Assembly (NCBI GenBank): GCA_020073285.1
Contig: JAIQFM010000014.1
Location: forward strand, 1 to 40,238
Source: Terriglobia bacterium
Lineage (GTDB): Bacteria; Acidobacteriota; Terriglobia; Terriglobales; Acidobacteriaceae
Length of the DNA stretch: 40,238 bases
Direction: 5' to 3'
Part shown: in pieces, positions 1 through 9,840 of the stretch
Layout of the letters: every line of letters begins with the position of its first letter
How positions within the stretch are numbered: position 1 is the first letter of the stretch
Position numbers and translations under genes: made by a program
The notes under the pieces: model-generated
The model's database searches: none
The model's input: the letters and a program-made list of their open reading frames with translations, nothing else
Told to the model about the DNA's origin: nothing

Positions 1-306
1 TTTGCGCTCCGCCGCAAGCGGCTGCGCGCATGCCTTCGGCAGAGTGGAAGTGATTTGTTTGCCGGCCTGACCCCAGGCTCACGAGCACCCCACCACGCGC
101 AAAACCGGCGCGCGTTGGGGACCCCGCGCCCGGGGCTACGTTCTTTCGCCAGCTGCGCGGGCTGGTGACGTGAGGCACATTGAATGGCGCGGCGCATCAG
201 GGAAACCCGGGCGGATCACGGTCAAGGCCGCGTGATGCTGGTTTGCATTTCCACCCTATGGTGCGCAAAGAGTGGGGCGTCCGGCAGAGGTGTCGTATGC
301 TAGGGC
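1..306. other. Gene-free left edge with an imperfect palindrome
   Basis: No convincing gene was found in the first 306 bases; the open frames here lack family motifs. An imperfect inverted repeat spans about 88-120, with arms of 13 bases matching at 11 positions and a C/A-rich loop. It resembles the GC-rich intergenic palindromes seen elsewhere in this window. No clear promoter for the gene starting at 307 was seen. Confidence 0.4.
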
Positions 307-1002
307 ATGCGTCGGCGAGCCGAAATACGGCAGTTGTTCAAAACGAGCAACGGTGCCTGTGGGAACGTAGTCCTGAACTTCCAGGGAAATCCGAAGAACG
401 AACTGGGAGTACTCGGCGAGGCATACCACCGCGCGGGAAAGATGCTCGTCGAGAATTTTGCGGCGCAGCGGGCATATCACGATTTTGACAGTTGCCCGAT
501 AGTTTTTCTATATCGCCATGCGCTTGAGCTGCTCATCAAGGCAGTCATGAATCTCGGAAACCAGTTGTCCGTTCTGACGGATAATCGCGAACTTGCAACC
601 GACAATCTGCTTTCCGAAGGTCATGGCTTGGTGAAGCATCTTCCAAAGGTCAACAAGATTTTCGAGGCAGTCGGTTGGAAGGACGCGTTCGTCCAAGCTG
701 GCCTGCCGGGTGCGGAGGCACTCATAAAAGAGTTCGAGGACGTTGATCCTGGAGGATTCGCCTTTCGTTACTCGGTAAAGAAGGACGGAACCGCATCAGT
801 GGATCAACATTTCGTGTTTGCGCCTTCTGAGTTTGCGGCGAGACTTGATCCCGTTCTTGATGCCTTGTATGGGGCGTGCATTGGCCTGGAGGAATATAGG
901 GACTTAGCCGTCGAGTTAAGGGCAGAAGCCGCAGCCGAGTACTATGGAAGCGGATATGACGATTACTACAACGATATGTTTGAAGATTACGATCCTTTCT
1001 GA
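307..1002 (+). CDS. Hypothetical HEPN-like protein
   Basis: The product is 231 residues with no signal peptide or membrane segment. Residues about 35-85 (RAGKMLVENF, then FLYRHALELLIKAVMNLG) form two amphipathic helices of the kind seen in HEPN-fold proteins, and the C-terminus is very acidic and Tyr-rich (YGSGYDDYYNDMFEDYDPF). HEPN proteins are often RNases in toxin or defence systems, but no clear RxxxxH catalytic motif was located, so activity is not claimed. It lies about 130 bases upstream of a DUF4145 gene on the same strand, which is also a HEPN-like family. ATG start. The fold is a resemblance only; an unrelated conserved hypothetical is equally possible. Confidence 0.6.
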   Translation: MRRRAEIRQLFKTSNGACGNVVLNFQGNPKNELGVLGEAYHRAGKMLVENFAAQRAYHDFDSCPIVFLYRHALELLIKAVMNLGNQLSVLTDNRELATDNLLSEGHGLVKHLPKVNKIFEAVGWKDAFVQAGLPGAEALIKEFEDVDPGGFAFRYSVKKDGTASVDQHFVFAPSEFAARLDPVLDALYGACIGLEEYRDLAVELRAEAAAEYYGSGYDDYYNDMFEDYDPF

Positions 1003-1132
1003 CGCACAGAACCACACCCAGGGCGCCCGTCGAACCCTCCCTAAGTCCGCGCCAAAACGGCGCATGCGAGAAAAGTCGCATTCTTGCCCGATCCTACCTA
1101 CTTATTGAAGTGCTACACTCACCACTACACCT

Positions 1133-1831
1133 ATGAGGGCCAAGAACGAGGGCGACTCCGAACGTGTCCACTGCAATCGGTGCAGGTCGGTGACGATCCA
1201 TCGCCTAATCAAACGAATCGTCGACGAAGATTCAGACACAATCGACAGCGGCTACGAAGTCTGGTGGGAAACAACCTTCGATATGCTCCAATGCCGTGGG
1301 TGCAGCGAAGTCGTATTGCGGCGGTCAAGTTTCTTCTCGGAGACGATGCCCGACGAAGACGTTCGATTTTTCCCTCCAAAAGCCTCAAGGCACCCGCCGC
1401 AGTGGCGCTACCACTTACCGAATACCATGAGATCAATACTCGAAGAGGTGTACAGTGCACTCGACGCAGGAAGCCTCGCTCTTCCGCTGATGGGTGCTCG
1501 AACGTTTATCGATCAGCTCATGGCAAAGACTGTCGGTGATATCGGGGGATTCGAAGAGAGGTTGAAAGAACTAGAAACTCAGGGATTTATCAGCACAAGA
1601 AACCGGCATGACTTGGGAGTCGCATTGGATGCAGGAAGCGCTGCGGCTCACCGAGGATTTACTCCGAAGGTGCAAGACGTTCAGGTTGTAATGGACATTG
1701 TCGAGAATCTTTTGCAGGCCGTGTACGTGAACCCCGTCGGCGCAGAGCGGCTCAAAAAGGCGACGCCGCCACGTCAGCAGCGCGAGAAAGCCCGTGCGAA
1801 ATCATCTGCTCCGACGCATCGGGTCCAGTAG
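1133..1831 (+). CDS. DUF4145 domain protein with N-terminal zinc ribbon
   Basis: The product is 232 residues. An N-terminal CNRC pair (about residue 14) and a second CRGC pair (about residue 54) look like a four-cysteine zinc ribbon. From about residue 90 the sequence follows the DUF4145 pattern: a helix with LPLMGARTFIDQLM, then LETQGFISTRNRHDLG, and AGSAAAHRGFTP, where the family has its conserved Arg/Asn/His region. DUF4145 is HEPN-like and often appears in defence islands or fused to restriction subunits. The tail is basic. It stops 12 bases before the convergent mutase gene. ATG start with no good Shine-Dalgarno. Function unknown; possibly nucleic-acid related. Confidence 0.75.
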   Translation: MRAKNEGDSERVHCNRCRSVTIHRLIKRIVDEDSDTIDSGYEVWWETTFDMLQCRGCSEVVLRRSSFFSETMPDEDVRFFPPKASRHPPQWRYHLPNTMRSILEEVYSALDAGSLALPLMGARTFIDQLMAKTVGDIGGFEERLKELETQGFISTRNRHDLGVALDAGSAAAHRGFTPKVQDVQVVMDIVENLLQAVYVNPVGAERLKKATPPRQQREKARAKSSAPTHRVQ

Positions 1832-1842
1832 CACGAAGTAGC

Positions 1843-3477
<1,635 letters not shown>

Positions 3478-3490
3478 GTGAACCTCCGCT

Positions 3491-3568
3491 GGTCTATCGG
3501 TCTGTCGGTCGCTCGGTCTCTCGGTCGATCAGTCGGGAATGAGAGACCGACAGACTGATGGACCGAAC
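3491..3568. repeat. Octamer array, inverted arms, family GGTCNNTC
   Basis: The left arm (3491-3534) holds five 8-bp units matching GGTCNNTC, with slight variation in the last partial unit. The right arm (3541-3568) holds three units matching GANNGACC, the reverse complement. The arms face each other across six bases and could form a long imperfect hairpin. The array ends 4 bases from the stop codon of the small membrane protein gene and just precedes the mutase ribosome site. A second copy of this family lies at 18948-19031. Confidence 0.9.
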
Positions 3569-3572
3569 GACT

Positions 3573-3905
3573 TCAGGCTTTCCGTCTCGCGCGCCAGAAC
3601 GAACTCACGCCAAACCACAAAAACACGAGGGCAAAGCAGGCGGCCAGGGCCATTCTGCCGGGGCCGGTCTTTGCCGCTTGCCAAGCGTGGTACTCGCGCC
3701 AGCAGGCCACGCCGCCCGCCAGGGCAAAAAAGAGGAAGAAGACTCCCGTAATCTCCAGCCATAGCAGGTGGAGCGCGCGCCCGAAGTGCCGGAACGTGAT
3801 CTGGAGGGCGGACCAACCGGCGCGCAGCCATCGGTTCTGGCCGGCCTGGCGCGCCGCCACGCGTCCGAAGATGCCCAGTTTGCGGGCGGTAGAGATCCCT
3901 GCCAC
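3573..3905 (-). CDS. Small two-helix membrane protein, unknown function
   Basis: The product is 110 residues starting at GTG. The N-terminal half is basic and amphipathic. Two hydrophobic segments, about residues 50-68 (WLEITGVFFLFFALAGGVA) and 84-102 (MALAACFALVFLWFGVSSF), look like transmembrane helices, and the tail is basic (RARRKA), suggesting a cytoplasmic end. No family was recognised. It lies upstream of the mutase on the same strand with the octamer array between them, so co-transcription is possible. The start is uncertain because no strong ribosome site is visible. Confidence 0.65.
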   Translation of the reverse strand: MAGISTARKLGIFGRVAARQAGQNRWLRAGWSALQITFRHFGRALHLLWLEITGVFFLFFALAGGVACWREYHAWQAAKTGPGRMALAACFALVFLWFGVSSFWRARRKA

Positions 3906-4068
3906 GGACTCATTCTAGCAGCGCGTAACCCGCGACCTTGGTCATAAATCACAAAACCGTGTGATGTGGCCCGGCATCCAATAAAAATAGGCGGCAGGCT
4001 CGGGCGGCGGGCGTCAGGCGGCCCTCCTGGTAGCTGACGCCGGATCTTGCACGCCTGAAGGGGTTACC

Positions 4069-4350
4069 GTGGACCAGCAACTGAAACAACTGATGAAGGA
4101 ACTCGGCGAAGCCATCAACGAATCACTCTCGGAGAGTGAACCAATCGCGGCGGCGATTTCCCGGATCAAGGCCGGCGGCTATGACGTGTTCCTGGTGCTG
4201 GAAGCGACCATCGGGTTCAACAAGCAGGAAGAACAGCCGGAGCGGCCGTCACTGGTCCCCACGCGTCGCGGCGAACCCGATTTCAAGATCGACGCGCAGG
4301 ACGTGAAGTTCTTGAAGTCGCTGCGCATCAGCATTGACGACGCGGCGTGA
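4069..4350 (+). CDS. Small conserved-looking hypothetical protein
   Basis: The product is 93 residues, starting at GTG about 9 bases after AAGGGG. It is acidic and soluble, with a helical N-terminus (LKQLMKELGEAINESLSES) and a short hydrophobic strand region (GGYDVFLVLEATIGF). The C-terminal part (FKIDAQDVKFLKSLRISID) resembles a short interaction segment. No domain was recognised. It lies 162 bases before glgC on the same strand, separated by an octamer array that begins 4 bases after the stop. Confidence 0.7.
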   Translation: MDQQLKQLMKELGEAINESLSESEPIAAAISRIKAGGYDVFLVLEATIGFNKQEEQPERPSLVPTRRGEPDFKIDAQDVKFLKSLRISIDDAA

Positions 4351-4354
4351 ACCC

Positions 4355-4441
4355 ATCGGGTGATCCCGCGAATCGCGCGATCGGGTGAGCGAAAAGCCGG
4401 CGATTCGCCCGAATCACCGGATCATCCAATGACCCGATTCG
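4355..4441. repeat. Octamer array, inverted arms, family ATCGGGTG
   Basis: The left arm (4355-4387) contains four units of 8-9 bp related to ATCGGGTG. The right arm (4402-4441) contains five 8-bp units of the reverse-complement word, related to CCGATCAC. The same word family reappears inside the hemW coding sequence at 35292-35331. The array fills the space between the upstream stop codon and the glgC leader. Confidence 0.88.
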
Positions 4442-4512
4442 TTGTGCTACCATCAGATTCTCTCTTAGGGTTTCCTGACCGCTGATAACCAGATCTGTTC
4501 CGGGATGATGCC

Positions 4513-5763
4513 ATGAAAGATACGCTTGGAGTCCTGTTGGCGGGAGGGGCGGGCGAGCGCCTCTATCCGCTGACGCGGGACCGCGCCAAGCCGGCGGTGA
4601 CCTTCGGCGGCATCTATCGCATCATCGACGTTACGTTATCCAACTGCATCAATTCCGACATGCGGAAGGTGTACATCCTGACGCAGTACAAGGCGCTGTC
4701 GTTGAACCGGCACATCCGCGAGGGCTGGAACATCGTGGCGCGAGATTTAGGCGAGTTCGTCGAGATCCTGCCGCCCATGAAACGGGTCAGCGAAAACTGG
4801 TATTTGGGCACGGCCGACGCGGTGTATCAGAACATTTATTCCATCGGCGCGGAGCAGCCCAAGCACGTGCTCATCCTGTCGGGCGACCATATCTACAAGA
4901 TGGACTATTCGCGGATGCAGCGGCAGCACGTGGAGTCGGGCGCGGACGTGACGATGGCGACGATTCTGATCGAGCCGGAAGAGACTCACCGGTTCGGCGT
5001 GGTCGACATCGACCGCGAGGGCAGGATTGTCGGATTCCATGAGAAGCCGCAGGTCACCGACATCCGCTCGCCGTATGAGCCGCGCAAGGTATCGGCTTCG
5101 ATGGGCGTGTACCTGTTCAACACCGACGTGCTCATCCCGGTGCTGCTGAAGGACGCGGAGGACCAGAGCTCGTCGCATGATTTCGGGCACAACATTCTCC
5201 CCAAGATGATGGACGACTACCGCGTGTACTCGTTCAACTTCATCGATGAGAACAAGAAGGAAGCGCTGTACTGGCGCGACGTGGGGACAATGGAGGCCTA
5301 TTACGAGGCCAACATGGACCTGGTGGCGGTGTCGCCGGTGTTCAACCTGTACGATTCGAGCTGGCCGATCCGCACCCACCAGCGGCAGTATCCGCCGGCG
5401 AAGTTCGTCTTCTCCGATCCCGGGCGGCTGGGCTCGGCGTTCGATTCGATCGTGTCGTCGGGGTGCATCATTTCCGGGGGCACGGTGCGCAACTGCATCA
5501 TTTCGCCCGACGTGCGCGTGAACTCCTATTGCGAGATTGACAGCAGCATTATCTTCAGCCACGTCAACATCGGGCGGCATTGCCGCATTCGGCGGGCGAT
5601 TGTGGATCGCGACGTGCATATCCCCGAGGGCACCATCATCGGCTACGACACCGAAGCCGATCGCCAGCGCTATTTCGTTACCGACAGCGGAATCACCGTG
5701 GTGACGCGCGATTACTCGCTGTTCGAAAGCCCGGTGACGGTGGACTATTTCACGTCGGAATAG
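4513..5763 (+). CDS. glgC: Glucose-1-phosphate adenylyltransferase
   Basis: GlgC makes ADP-glucose from ATP and glucose-1-phosphate, the committed step of bacterial glycogen synthesis. The 416-residue length is normal. The N-terminus carries the nucleotide-binding loop LLAGGAGERLYPLTRDRAKPAV; further motifs are WYLGTADAVYQN, SGDHIYKMDY and GFHEKPQ. The C-terminal third (about 295-400) has the hexapeptide-repeat pattern of a left-handed beta-helix (CIISGGTVRNCIISPDV, NIGRHCRIRRAIVD). No other glycogen genes are adjacent. The ATG start gives the full N-terminal motif. The stop codon is the first three bases of a duplicated heptamer. Confidence 0.96.
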   Translation: MKDTLGVLLAGGAGERLYPLTRDRAKPAVTFGGIYRIIDVTLSNCINSDMRKVYILTQYKALSLNRHIREGWNIVARDLGEFVEILPPMKRVSENWYLGTADAVYQNIYSIGAEQPKHVLILSGDHIYKMDYSRMQRQHVESGADVTMATILIEPEETHRFGVVDIDREGRIVGFHEKPQVTDIRSPYEPRKVSASMGVYLFNTDVLIPVLLKDAEDQSSSHDFGHNILPKMMDDYRVYSFNFIDENKKEALYWRDVGTMEAYYEANMDLVAVSPVFNLYDSSWPIRTHQRQYPPAKFVFSDPGRLGSAFDSIVSSGCIISGGTVRNCIISPDVRVNSYCEIDSSIIFSHVNIGRHCRIRRAIVDRDVHIPEGTIIGYDTEADRQRYFVTDSGITVVTRDYSLFESPVTVDYFTSE

Positions 5764-5774
5764 CTCTTAGCTCT
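5761..5774. repeat. Heptamer TAGCTCT twice, containing the glgC stop
   Basis: Two perfect 7-bp units begin with the TAG stop codon of glgC, followed by a diverging TGGCCCG. It is short enough to arise by chance, but it matches the placement of the longer heptamer arrays in this window. Confidence 0.5.
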
Positions 5775-5805
5775 TGGCCCGAGCCGGACAGGGCGATTCT
5801 CTCTT

Positions 5806-5841
5806 CTTTGACTGACACACCAGCTTTGACTGACACACCAG
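5806..5841. repeat. Perfect 18-bp tandem duplication
   Basis: Two identical 18-bp copies of CTTTGACTGACACACCAG lie head to tail between glgC and the M20 hydrolase gene. They carry no gene. A recent slippage duplication is the simplest reading. Confidence 0.9.
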
Positions 5842-5937
5842 CAGCCAGGGTCTCTGCTTAAACCCCGCAATCAGTCGGCCAGGGAACTAATGATCCCGCA
5901 TATCAACGGGCAGGGACCTGGCGCGAGATCGGTGCGC

Positions 5938-5966
5938 TTGGGCAGCGGTGTGCGCGGGTGTAGGAT
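5938..5966 (+). promoter_or_regulatory. Candidate sigma-70 promoter for the M20 hydrolase
   Basis: TTGGGC (5938-5943) and TAGGAT (5961-5966) are separated by 17 bases and lie 22 bases before the ATG. A strong ribosome site AGGAGAG (5977-5983) follows. The assignment is by eye. Confidence 0.4.
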
Positions 5967-5987
5967 GGCCGGCATTAGGAGAGAACC

Positions 5988-7304
5988 ATGAAATCGACCG
6001 CCATAATCTTGTCCTGCTTGCTGGTCGTGATCGCAGCCGGTGCACAGGCGAACCGTTCCACCTCGCCCAGCGTCTCTGCCGAGCAGGTGGCCGCAATTTA
6101 TCCCGGAATAGAATCCCTCTACATCGATCTGCACAAGAGTCCGGAGCTGGCGTTCCAGGAAAAACAGACTGCGGCCAAGCTGGCCGAACGCGTGAAGGCG
6201 CTGGGGTACGAAGTGACCACCGGCGTCGGAGGGACGGGCATCGTCGCCGTAATGAAAAATGGGCCGGGACCGACGGTCATGATGCGCACCGAACTGGATG
6301 CGCTTCCGGTGCTGGAGAAAACCGGGCTGCCGTTCGCCAGCACGGTTACCACCAAGAACGCCGCCGGCGAGACCGTCCCGGTGATGCATGCCTGCGGGCA
6401 CGACCTGCACATGTCGGCGTGGTACGGAACCGCCGAGCTGATGGCGAAAAACAAGCAGAAGTGGCATGGGACGCTGATGATGATCGGGCAGCCGGCGGAG
6501 GAAGTTCTGCAGGGCGCGGCGGCCATGCTCAAGGATGGCCTGTTCACGCGCTTTCCCAAGCCGGACTACGCGCTGTCGCTGCACGATGAGGCCACCTTGC
6601 CGGCGGGAACCATCGGCTATCACCCGGGATTTTTCCGCGCCTCGGCGGACACGGTGGAGGTCACCATCTTTGGACGCGGCGGGCATGGCGCGGCGCCGCA
6701 CGATACGGTGGACCCAATCGTGATCGCGTCGCGCTTTGTGCTGGGGCTGCAGACAATCGTGTCGCGGGAAAATAATCCCATGGACCCGGCGGTGATCACC
6801 GTGGGCAGCATCCATGGTGGCACGCAGGCCAACATCATTCCCGACCAGGTGAAGCTGCAACTGACGGTGCGCACCTTCAACCCGGCGGCGCGCAAGCGCA
6901 TGCTGGCGGCGATCGAGCGCGAGGCCAAGGGCGAGGCCATGGCGGCCAACGCGCCCAAGGAGCCGGTGGTGGAGATCAAGGCCGGAACCGACGCCGAGTT
7001 CAACGATCCCAAGGTCACCGAGCGCATGGTGGCCACGCTGCGCAAGGCGTTGGGGCCGGACAAAGTGGTCGAGATGCCGGCCAAGATGACTTCGGAGGAC
7101 TTCTCGCAATACGGGCTGGCGGGCGTGCCCGCGATATTGCTGCATATCGGGGCGGTGGATCCGGCCAAGCTGGCGGAATCCAAGCAGAGCGGCAAACCGC
7201 TGCCCGCGCCGCATTCGCCGCAATGGGCGCCAGTCTTTCAACCCACAGTAGAAGCGGCAATCAGGGCGGAGACGGCTGTGCTGATGGATTTGCTGGGAGG
7301 GTAG
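5988..7304 (+). CDS. Secreted M20-family amidohydrolase/peptidase
   Basis: The product is a 438-residue metallohydrolase of the M20D type (hippurate or indoleacetyl-amino-acid hydrolase-like), expected to cleave N-acyl amino acids in the periplasm. Residues 1-22 form a Sec signal peptide with an alanine-rich cleavage region. The metal centre is visible: MHACGHDLH (Cys136, His138, His141), GQPAEE (Glu171-Glu172) and GRGGHGAAPH in the dimerisation-domain region. A late MTSEDFSQY motif supplies the last metal-side residue. The ATG is preceded by AGGAGAG. The exact substrate cannot be read from sequence. Confidence 0.93.
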   Translation: MKSTAIILSCLLVVIAAGAQANRSTSPSVSAEQVAAIYPGIESLYIDLHKSPELAFQEKQTAAKLAERVKALGYEVTTGVGGTGIVAVMKNGPGPTVMMRTELDALPVLEKTGLPFASTVTTKNAAGETVPVMHACGHDLHMSAWYGTAELMAKNKQKWHGTLMMIGQPAEEVLQGAAAMLKDGLFTRFPKPDYALSLHDEATLPAGTIGYHPGFFRASADTVEVTIFGRGGHGAAPHDTVDPIVIASRFVLGLQTIVSRENNPMDPAVITVGSIHGGTQANIIPDQVKLQLTVRTFNPAARKRMLAAIEREAKGEAMAANAPKEPVVEIKAGTDAEFNDPKVTERMVATLRKALGPDKVVEMPAKMTSEDFSQYGLAGVPAILLHIGAVDPAKLAESKQSGKPLPAPHSPQWAPVFQPTVEAAIRAETAVLMDLLGG

Positions 7305-7309
7305 TAGGG

Positions 7310-7344
7310 AGCTGTCAGCTATCGGCTATCAGCTATCAGCTTTC
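7310..7344. repeat. Heptamer array, five units of AGCTATC
   Basis: Five consecutive 7-bp units related to AGCTATC begin 5 bases after the M20 stop codon. There is no inverted partner arm. A separate palindrome follows directly at 7353-7417. Confidence 0.85.
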
Positions 7345-7352
7345 AGGAAAAA

Positions 7353-7417
7353 CCCCACCCTGTCTCGCCCGTTCGACTGCGCTCCGTGGGGCTCCCCCGA
7401 GCGAGACAAGGGTGGGG
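7353..7417. repeat. Palindromic element, CCCCACCCT type
   Basis: A 16-base left arm (7353-7368) pairs with a 17-base right arm (7401-7417), with one bulged base, around a 32-base loop. It could act as a transcription terminator between the convergent M20 and small secreted protein genes, although no T-run follows. A related palindrome with the same CCCACCCT...TCGC ends lies inside the aminotransferase gene at 29250-29292. Confidence 0.8.
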
Positions 7418-7422
7418 CAACC

Positions 7423-7692
7423 TCACTTCCGGCGCACTTCAACCGAAACCTGGGGCACGCTGGACCCGTCGGCCATGTTGCACGGCATCTGGTCAATCAC
7501 GCGCAAGGTGCCGGCTTTATCCTCGAAGACCAGCCCGGACTTGGAGAGGCCTTTGAACTCTCCCCAATCCCGCGGCACCACCACCACGCAAGGTGACCCC
7601 AGCATTTGGTGCGGCGCTGCCTTCAGTTCATGAATGCCGATTGTTCCCGCAATCGCGAGGATCCCGATAACAAGCGCCCAACGTAGTCTCAT
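7423..7692 (-). CDS. Small exported hypothetical protein
   Basis: The product is 89 residues. Residues 1-25 form a signal peptide or membrane anchor (MRLRWALVIGILAIAGTIGI, then an Ala-Ala-Pro region). The mature part is short, with two cysteines (GSPC and QMPC) that could form a disulfide in the periplasm, and strand-like segments (PCVVVVPRDW, TLRVIDQM). No family was recognised. It is convergent with the M20 gene and is followed upstream by the GNAT/RHH pair on the same strand. Confidence 0.65.
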   Translation of the reverse strand: MRLRWALVIGILAIAGTIGIHELKAAPHQMLGSPCVVVVPRDWGEFKGLSKSGLVFEDKAGTLRVIDQMPCNMADGSSVPQVSVEVRRK

Positions 7693-7802
7693 AAGAATTT
7701 ACCTCCCGATCTTGAGCAGTGTATCGCTTCACGGGCCGACGCGTTCGCATGCACGCACGTACTCATGGGCTCGTTGGGAGGATAGGGGCAGCTCCGTTGC
7801 TC

Positions 7803-8330
7803 TCATTCTGTGCCGAGCGATCCAGACGCGGCCTTGACGGTTCTCATGTCCAGGTACATTCGTACCGACCCGCCCTTGCTGCCCTCGATGGGGGTGAAGC
7901 CGTAGCGTTGATACCACGCCACGGCGGTGGGGTACGCATCCACAAGAATGCAGCGGCACCCAACTTGTTCGGAGATGCGCAAGCTGAGCTTTAGAGCCTC
8001 TGACAACAGGGCATGTCCTAAGCCTCGCCTGGCAAAATGGCGGTGTACGGCCAAGCGGGCTAGCAGAATCATCGGGAGGTCATAGGCGGGGAGTCCGCGG
8101 ACAGATTTTCTCGGCATGGCGTTCCGTGGAACGCTCGACATAGCCAGCGTGCAGTAACCGATGACTGCCGCCGGTGCGATCTCCTCAACGGCGACATAGG
8201 TAACGCCAATCGAGCTCTTCTGCTGATTGTTCCAGGCGTGTTTCTTTAGATAGGTGTTGAGGCGTTCGTCGCCGCAGTCGAAACCTTCGACCGAGTCTCT
8301 CTCCTGCAATCGCCGGATGACAGTTGCCAA
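7803..8330 (-). CDS. GNAT acetyltransferase, TacT-like toxin candidate
   Basis: This 175-residue GNAT protein matches the toxin subgroup that acetylates aminoacyl-tRNA: FDCGDERLNTYLKKHAWNNQ near the N-terminus, then LARLAVHRHFARRGLGHALL with the RxxGxG acetyl-CoA loop, and DAYPTAVAWYQRYGF near the C-terminus. It starts with TTG directly after the TAG stop of the upstream gene (TAGTTG), so translation is probably coupled. The gene order, antitoxin then toxin, is the TacA-TacT order. The substrate (tRNA versus another amine) cannot be decided from sequence. Confidence 0.85.
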   Translation of the reverse strand: MATVIRRLQERDSVEGFDCGDERLNTYLKKHAWNNQQKSSIGVTYVAVEEIAPAAVIGYCTLAMSSVPRNAMPRKSVRGLPAYDLPMILLARLAVHRHFARRGLGHALLSEALKLSLRISEQVGCRCILVDAYPTAVAWYQRYGFTPIEGSKGGSVRMYLDMRTVKAASGSLGTE

Positions 8331-8732
8331 CTATCTGCCCCTCATCGCTCGAACCAGAGCTACAGTCGGTTCGGCAGGTCCTGCACTGGCAAGTTGGGAG
8401 AGGCTGTCCAACTCCTTCTCAGTCCAGTCCATCCTGACATGCGGCAGCGCAGTTTCCGGCGCTACTCTCTCGAGACGAGGAAGTAACAGCACCTTTCTCT
8501 CGCCGGCGGCGCTTTCGCTGACGATTTTGTTTCCCTGCTTGCGTTCGGAAACGGCCCATTGGAATAGTGCAACCGCCTCGGTCAGGAAATCGGAGTTGCT
8601 GGCTAGCTGCAATTCATCTTTCAGGGTGCGAACCGCATTGTCCTCGAAAGGCGCCAGATCGGCCTGGAACTTCGGCTTGCGGGCCGACTTGCCGCGCTGT
8701 CTAGTCCTTCTGTTCTGAGCTGCCGATGGCAT
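8331..8732 (-). CDS. Probable antitoxin, ribbon-helix-helix-like
   Basis: The product is 133 residues with a very basic N-terminus (RRTRQRGKSARKPK). Residues about 35-75 (VRTLKDELQLASNSDFLTEAVALFQWAVSERKQGNKIV) resemble a ribbon-helix-helix DNA-binding unit of the kind followed by a 'rxGxxI' turn. It immediately precedes the GNAT gene with no spacer, the usual place for the antitoxin that neutralises the toxin and represses the operon. It is not the DUF1778 type normally paired with TacT. ATG start after a GGAGAG ribosome site. Confidence 0.65.
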   Translation of the reverse strand: MPSAAQNRRTRQRGKSARKPKFQADLAPFEDNAVRTLKDELQLASNSDFLTEAVALFQWAVSERKQGNKIVSESAAGERKVLLLPRLERVAPETALPHVRMDWTEKELDSLSQLASAGPAEPTVALVRAMRGR

Positions 8733-8889
8733 TTTGACTCTCCATTAACTCCTAAACTACTACATTATGGATGCAAAAGCCAGTGGCAAGGGATAACCAT
8801 CGACTCCTCGGCCTGAGCCCCGCTCCGCAGTTGCGACTGTGGTTTTGCGGCCAGCCGTTCCAAACGGGTTTACTATGCAGAGCTGCTAC

Positions 8890-9840
8890 ATGTCGAAATC
8901 AGCAAAACCCGCGAAACAGCCGCGACCGCAGGTTCGCTTCGGAATCGCCGAATGGTATGGCCGTTCGTTTATACATCTCTCTCAAGCAGAACGCAGCCAG
9001 TATGCTGAAATGCAATTCCGCAGTGACGCTGTTATACCCACCTGCCCTTTCTTGTCCACCAGTAGTAAGGAAGTGAAATGCTCGAAGAAAGGCGGGGTTT
9101 GTTCGCTCAGAACATACGAGTTGTCGACGACTGGCGAAGCACAGCTAGACGGCAGAGGCAGCACTGTGCGAACACTTTGTCCCGCTCGCTTTGAGGAAGG
9201 TAGTGAAATATATCGCTGGATTGGCGAGGTAGTGCTGGGCAGCAATGTCGCCGTTCCAATCGGGCAGATTAATTTCCTTGAGCGGGTGCCGCTCATCGGC
9301 GCCGCAGATGAAGGAACCACCAGACTCCCCGAAGTCGGGCGCATCGATAACGTCCTGGTCATTCCCGGTTCTGACCCGTTGCAGTGGTGTCCCGTTGAAA
9401 TTCAAGCGGTATATTTCTCCGGACCTAATATGCAGCTGGAGTTCAAGACAATCCTCGAATACAAAGGCTCTGGGGTTCCGTTCCCGTCGAGGGTAAGGCG
9501 ACCCGATTATAGGAGCAGCGCGCCCAAGCGGTTGATGCCTCAGCTCCAGATTAAGGTCCCGGATCTGAGCAGGTGGGGCAAGAAAATGGCTGTTGTCGTA
9601 GATCAGGATTTTTTCAACGCGATGGGGAAGATGGAAACTGTAACGGATCTATCGAACTGTGATGTGGTTTGGTTTGTCGTGCGATACAAGGAGGGGGAAG
9701 GCAGAGTGCGATTGGTGCGGGGAGCGCATGTCTACACGAAATTGCAAAGCGCAGTGGATGGTCTTATTGCAGGCCGCGCGACAGCGCAAGAGAAGTTTGA
9801 GGAGAAGATTCGGGACAAATTGAAGTATCGGTCACCCTAG
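8890..9840 (+). CDS. NotI-family type II restriction endonuclease
   Basis: The product is 316 residues from the chosen ATG; in-frame ATG 8875 and GTG 8839 are alternatives. FGIAEWYGRSF opens the protein. Four cysteines in the pattern CPF, KCSKK, GGVC, LCPARF match the iron-binding Cys4 motif that is peculiar to the NotI fold. The PD-(D/E)XK-type site is GRIDNV followed by VEIQ, with Asp, Glu and Gln placed as in NotI. NotI itself cuts GCGGCCGC; three such sites occur in this window (18874, 22971, 29525), so this enzyme probably recognises something else. It overlaps the methyltransferase tail-to-tail by 77 bases. Confidence 0.88.
   Translation: MSKSAKPAKQPRPQVRFGIAEWYGRSFIHLSQAERSQYAEMQFRSDAVIPTCPFLSTSSKEVKCSKKGGVCSLRTYELSTTGEAQLDGRGSTVRTLCPARFEEGSEIYRWIGEVVLGSNVAVPIGQINFLERVPLIGAADEGTTRLPEVGRIDNVLVIPGSDPLQWCPVEIQAVYFSGPNMQLEFKTILEYKGSGVPFPSRVRRPDYRSSAPKRLMPQLQIKVPDLSRWGKKMAVVVDQDFFNAMGKMETVTDLSNCDVVWFVVRYKEGEGRVRLVRGAHVYTKLQSAVDGLIAGRATAQEKFEEKIRDKLKYRSP

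Noticed and set aside
5806..5841. Possible CRISPR or attachment site at the 18-bp duplication
   Set aside because: Only two copies with no spacer between them and no integrase or cas gene nearby.
7353..7417. Rho-independent terminator
   Set aside because: The stem is convincing, but the loop is 32 bases and no T-run follows on either strand, so it is listed as a palindromic repeat.
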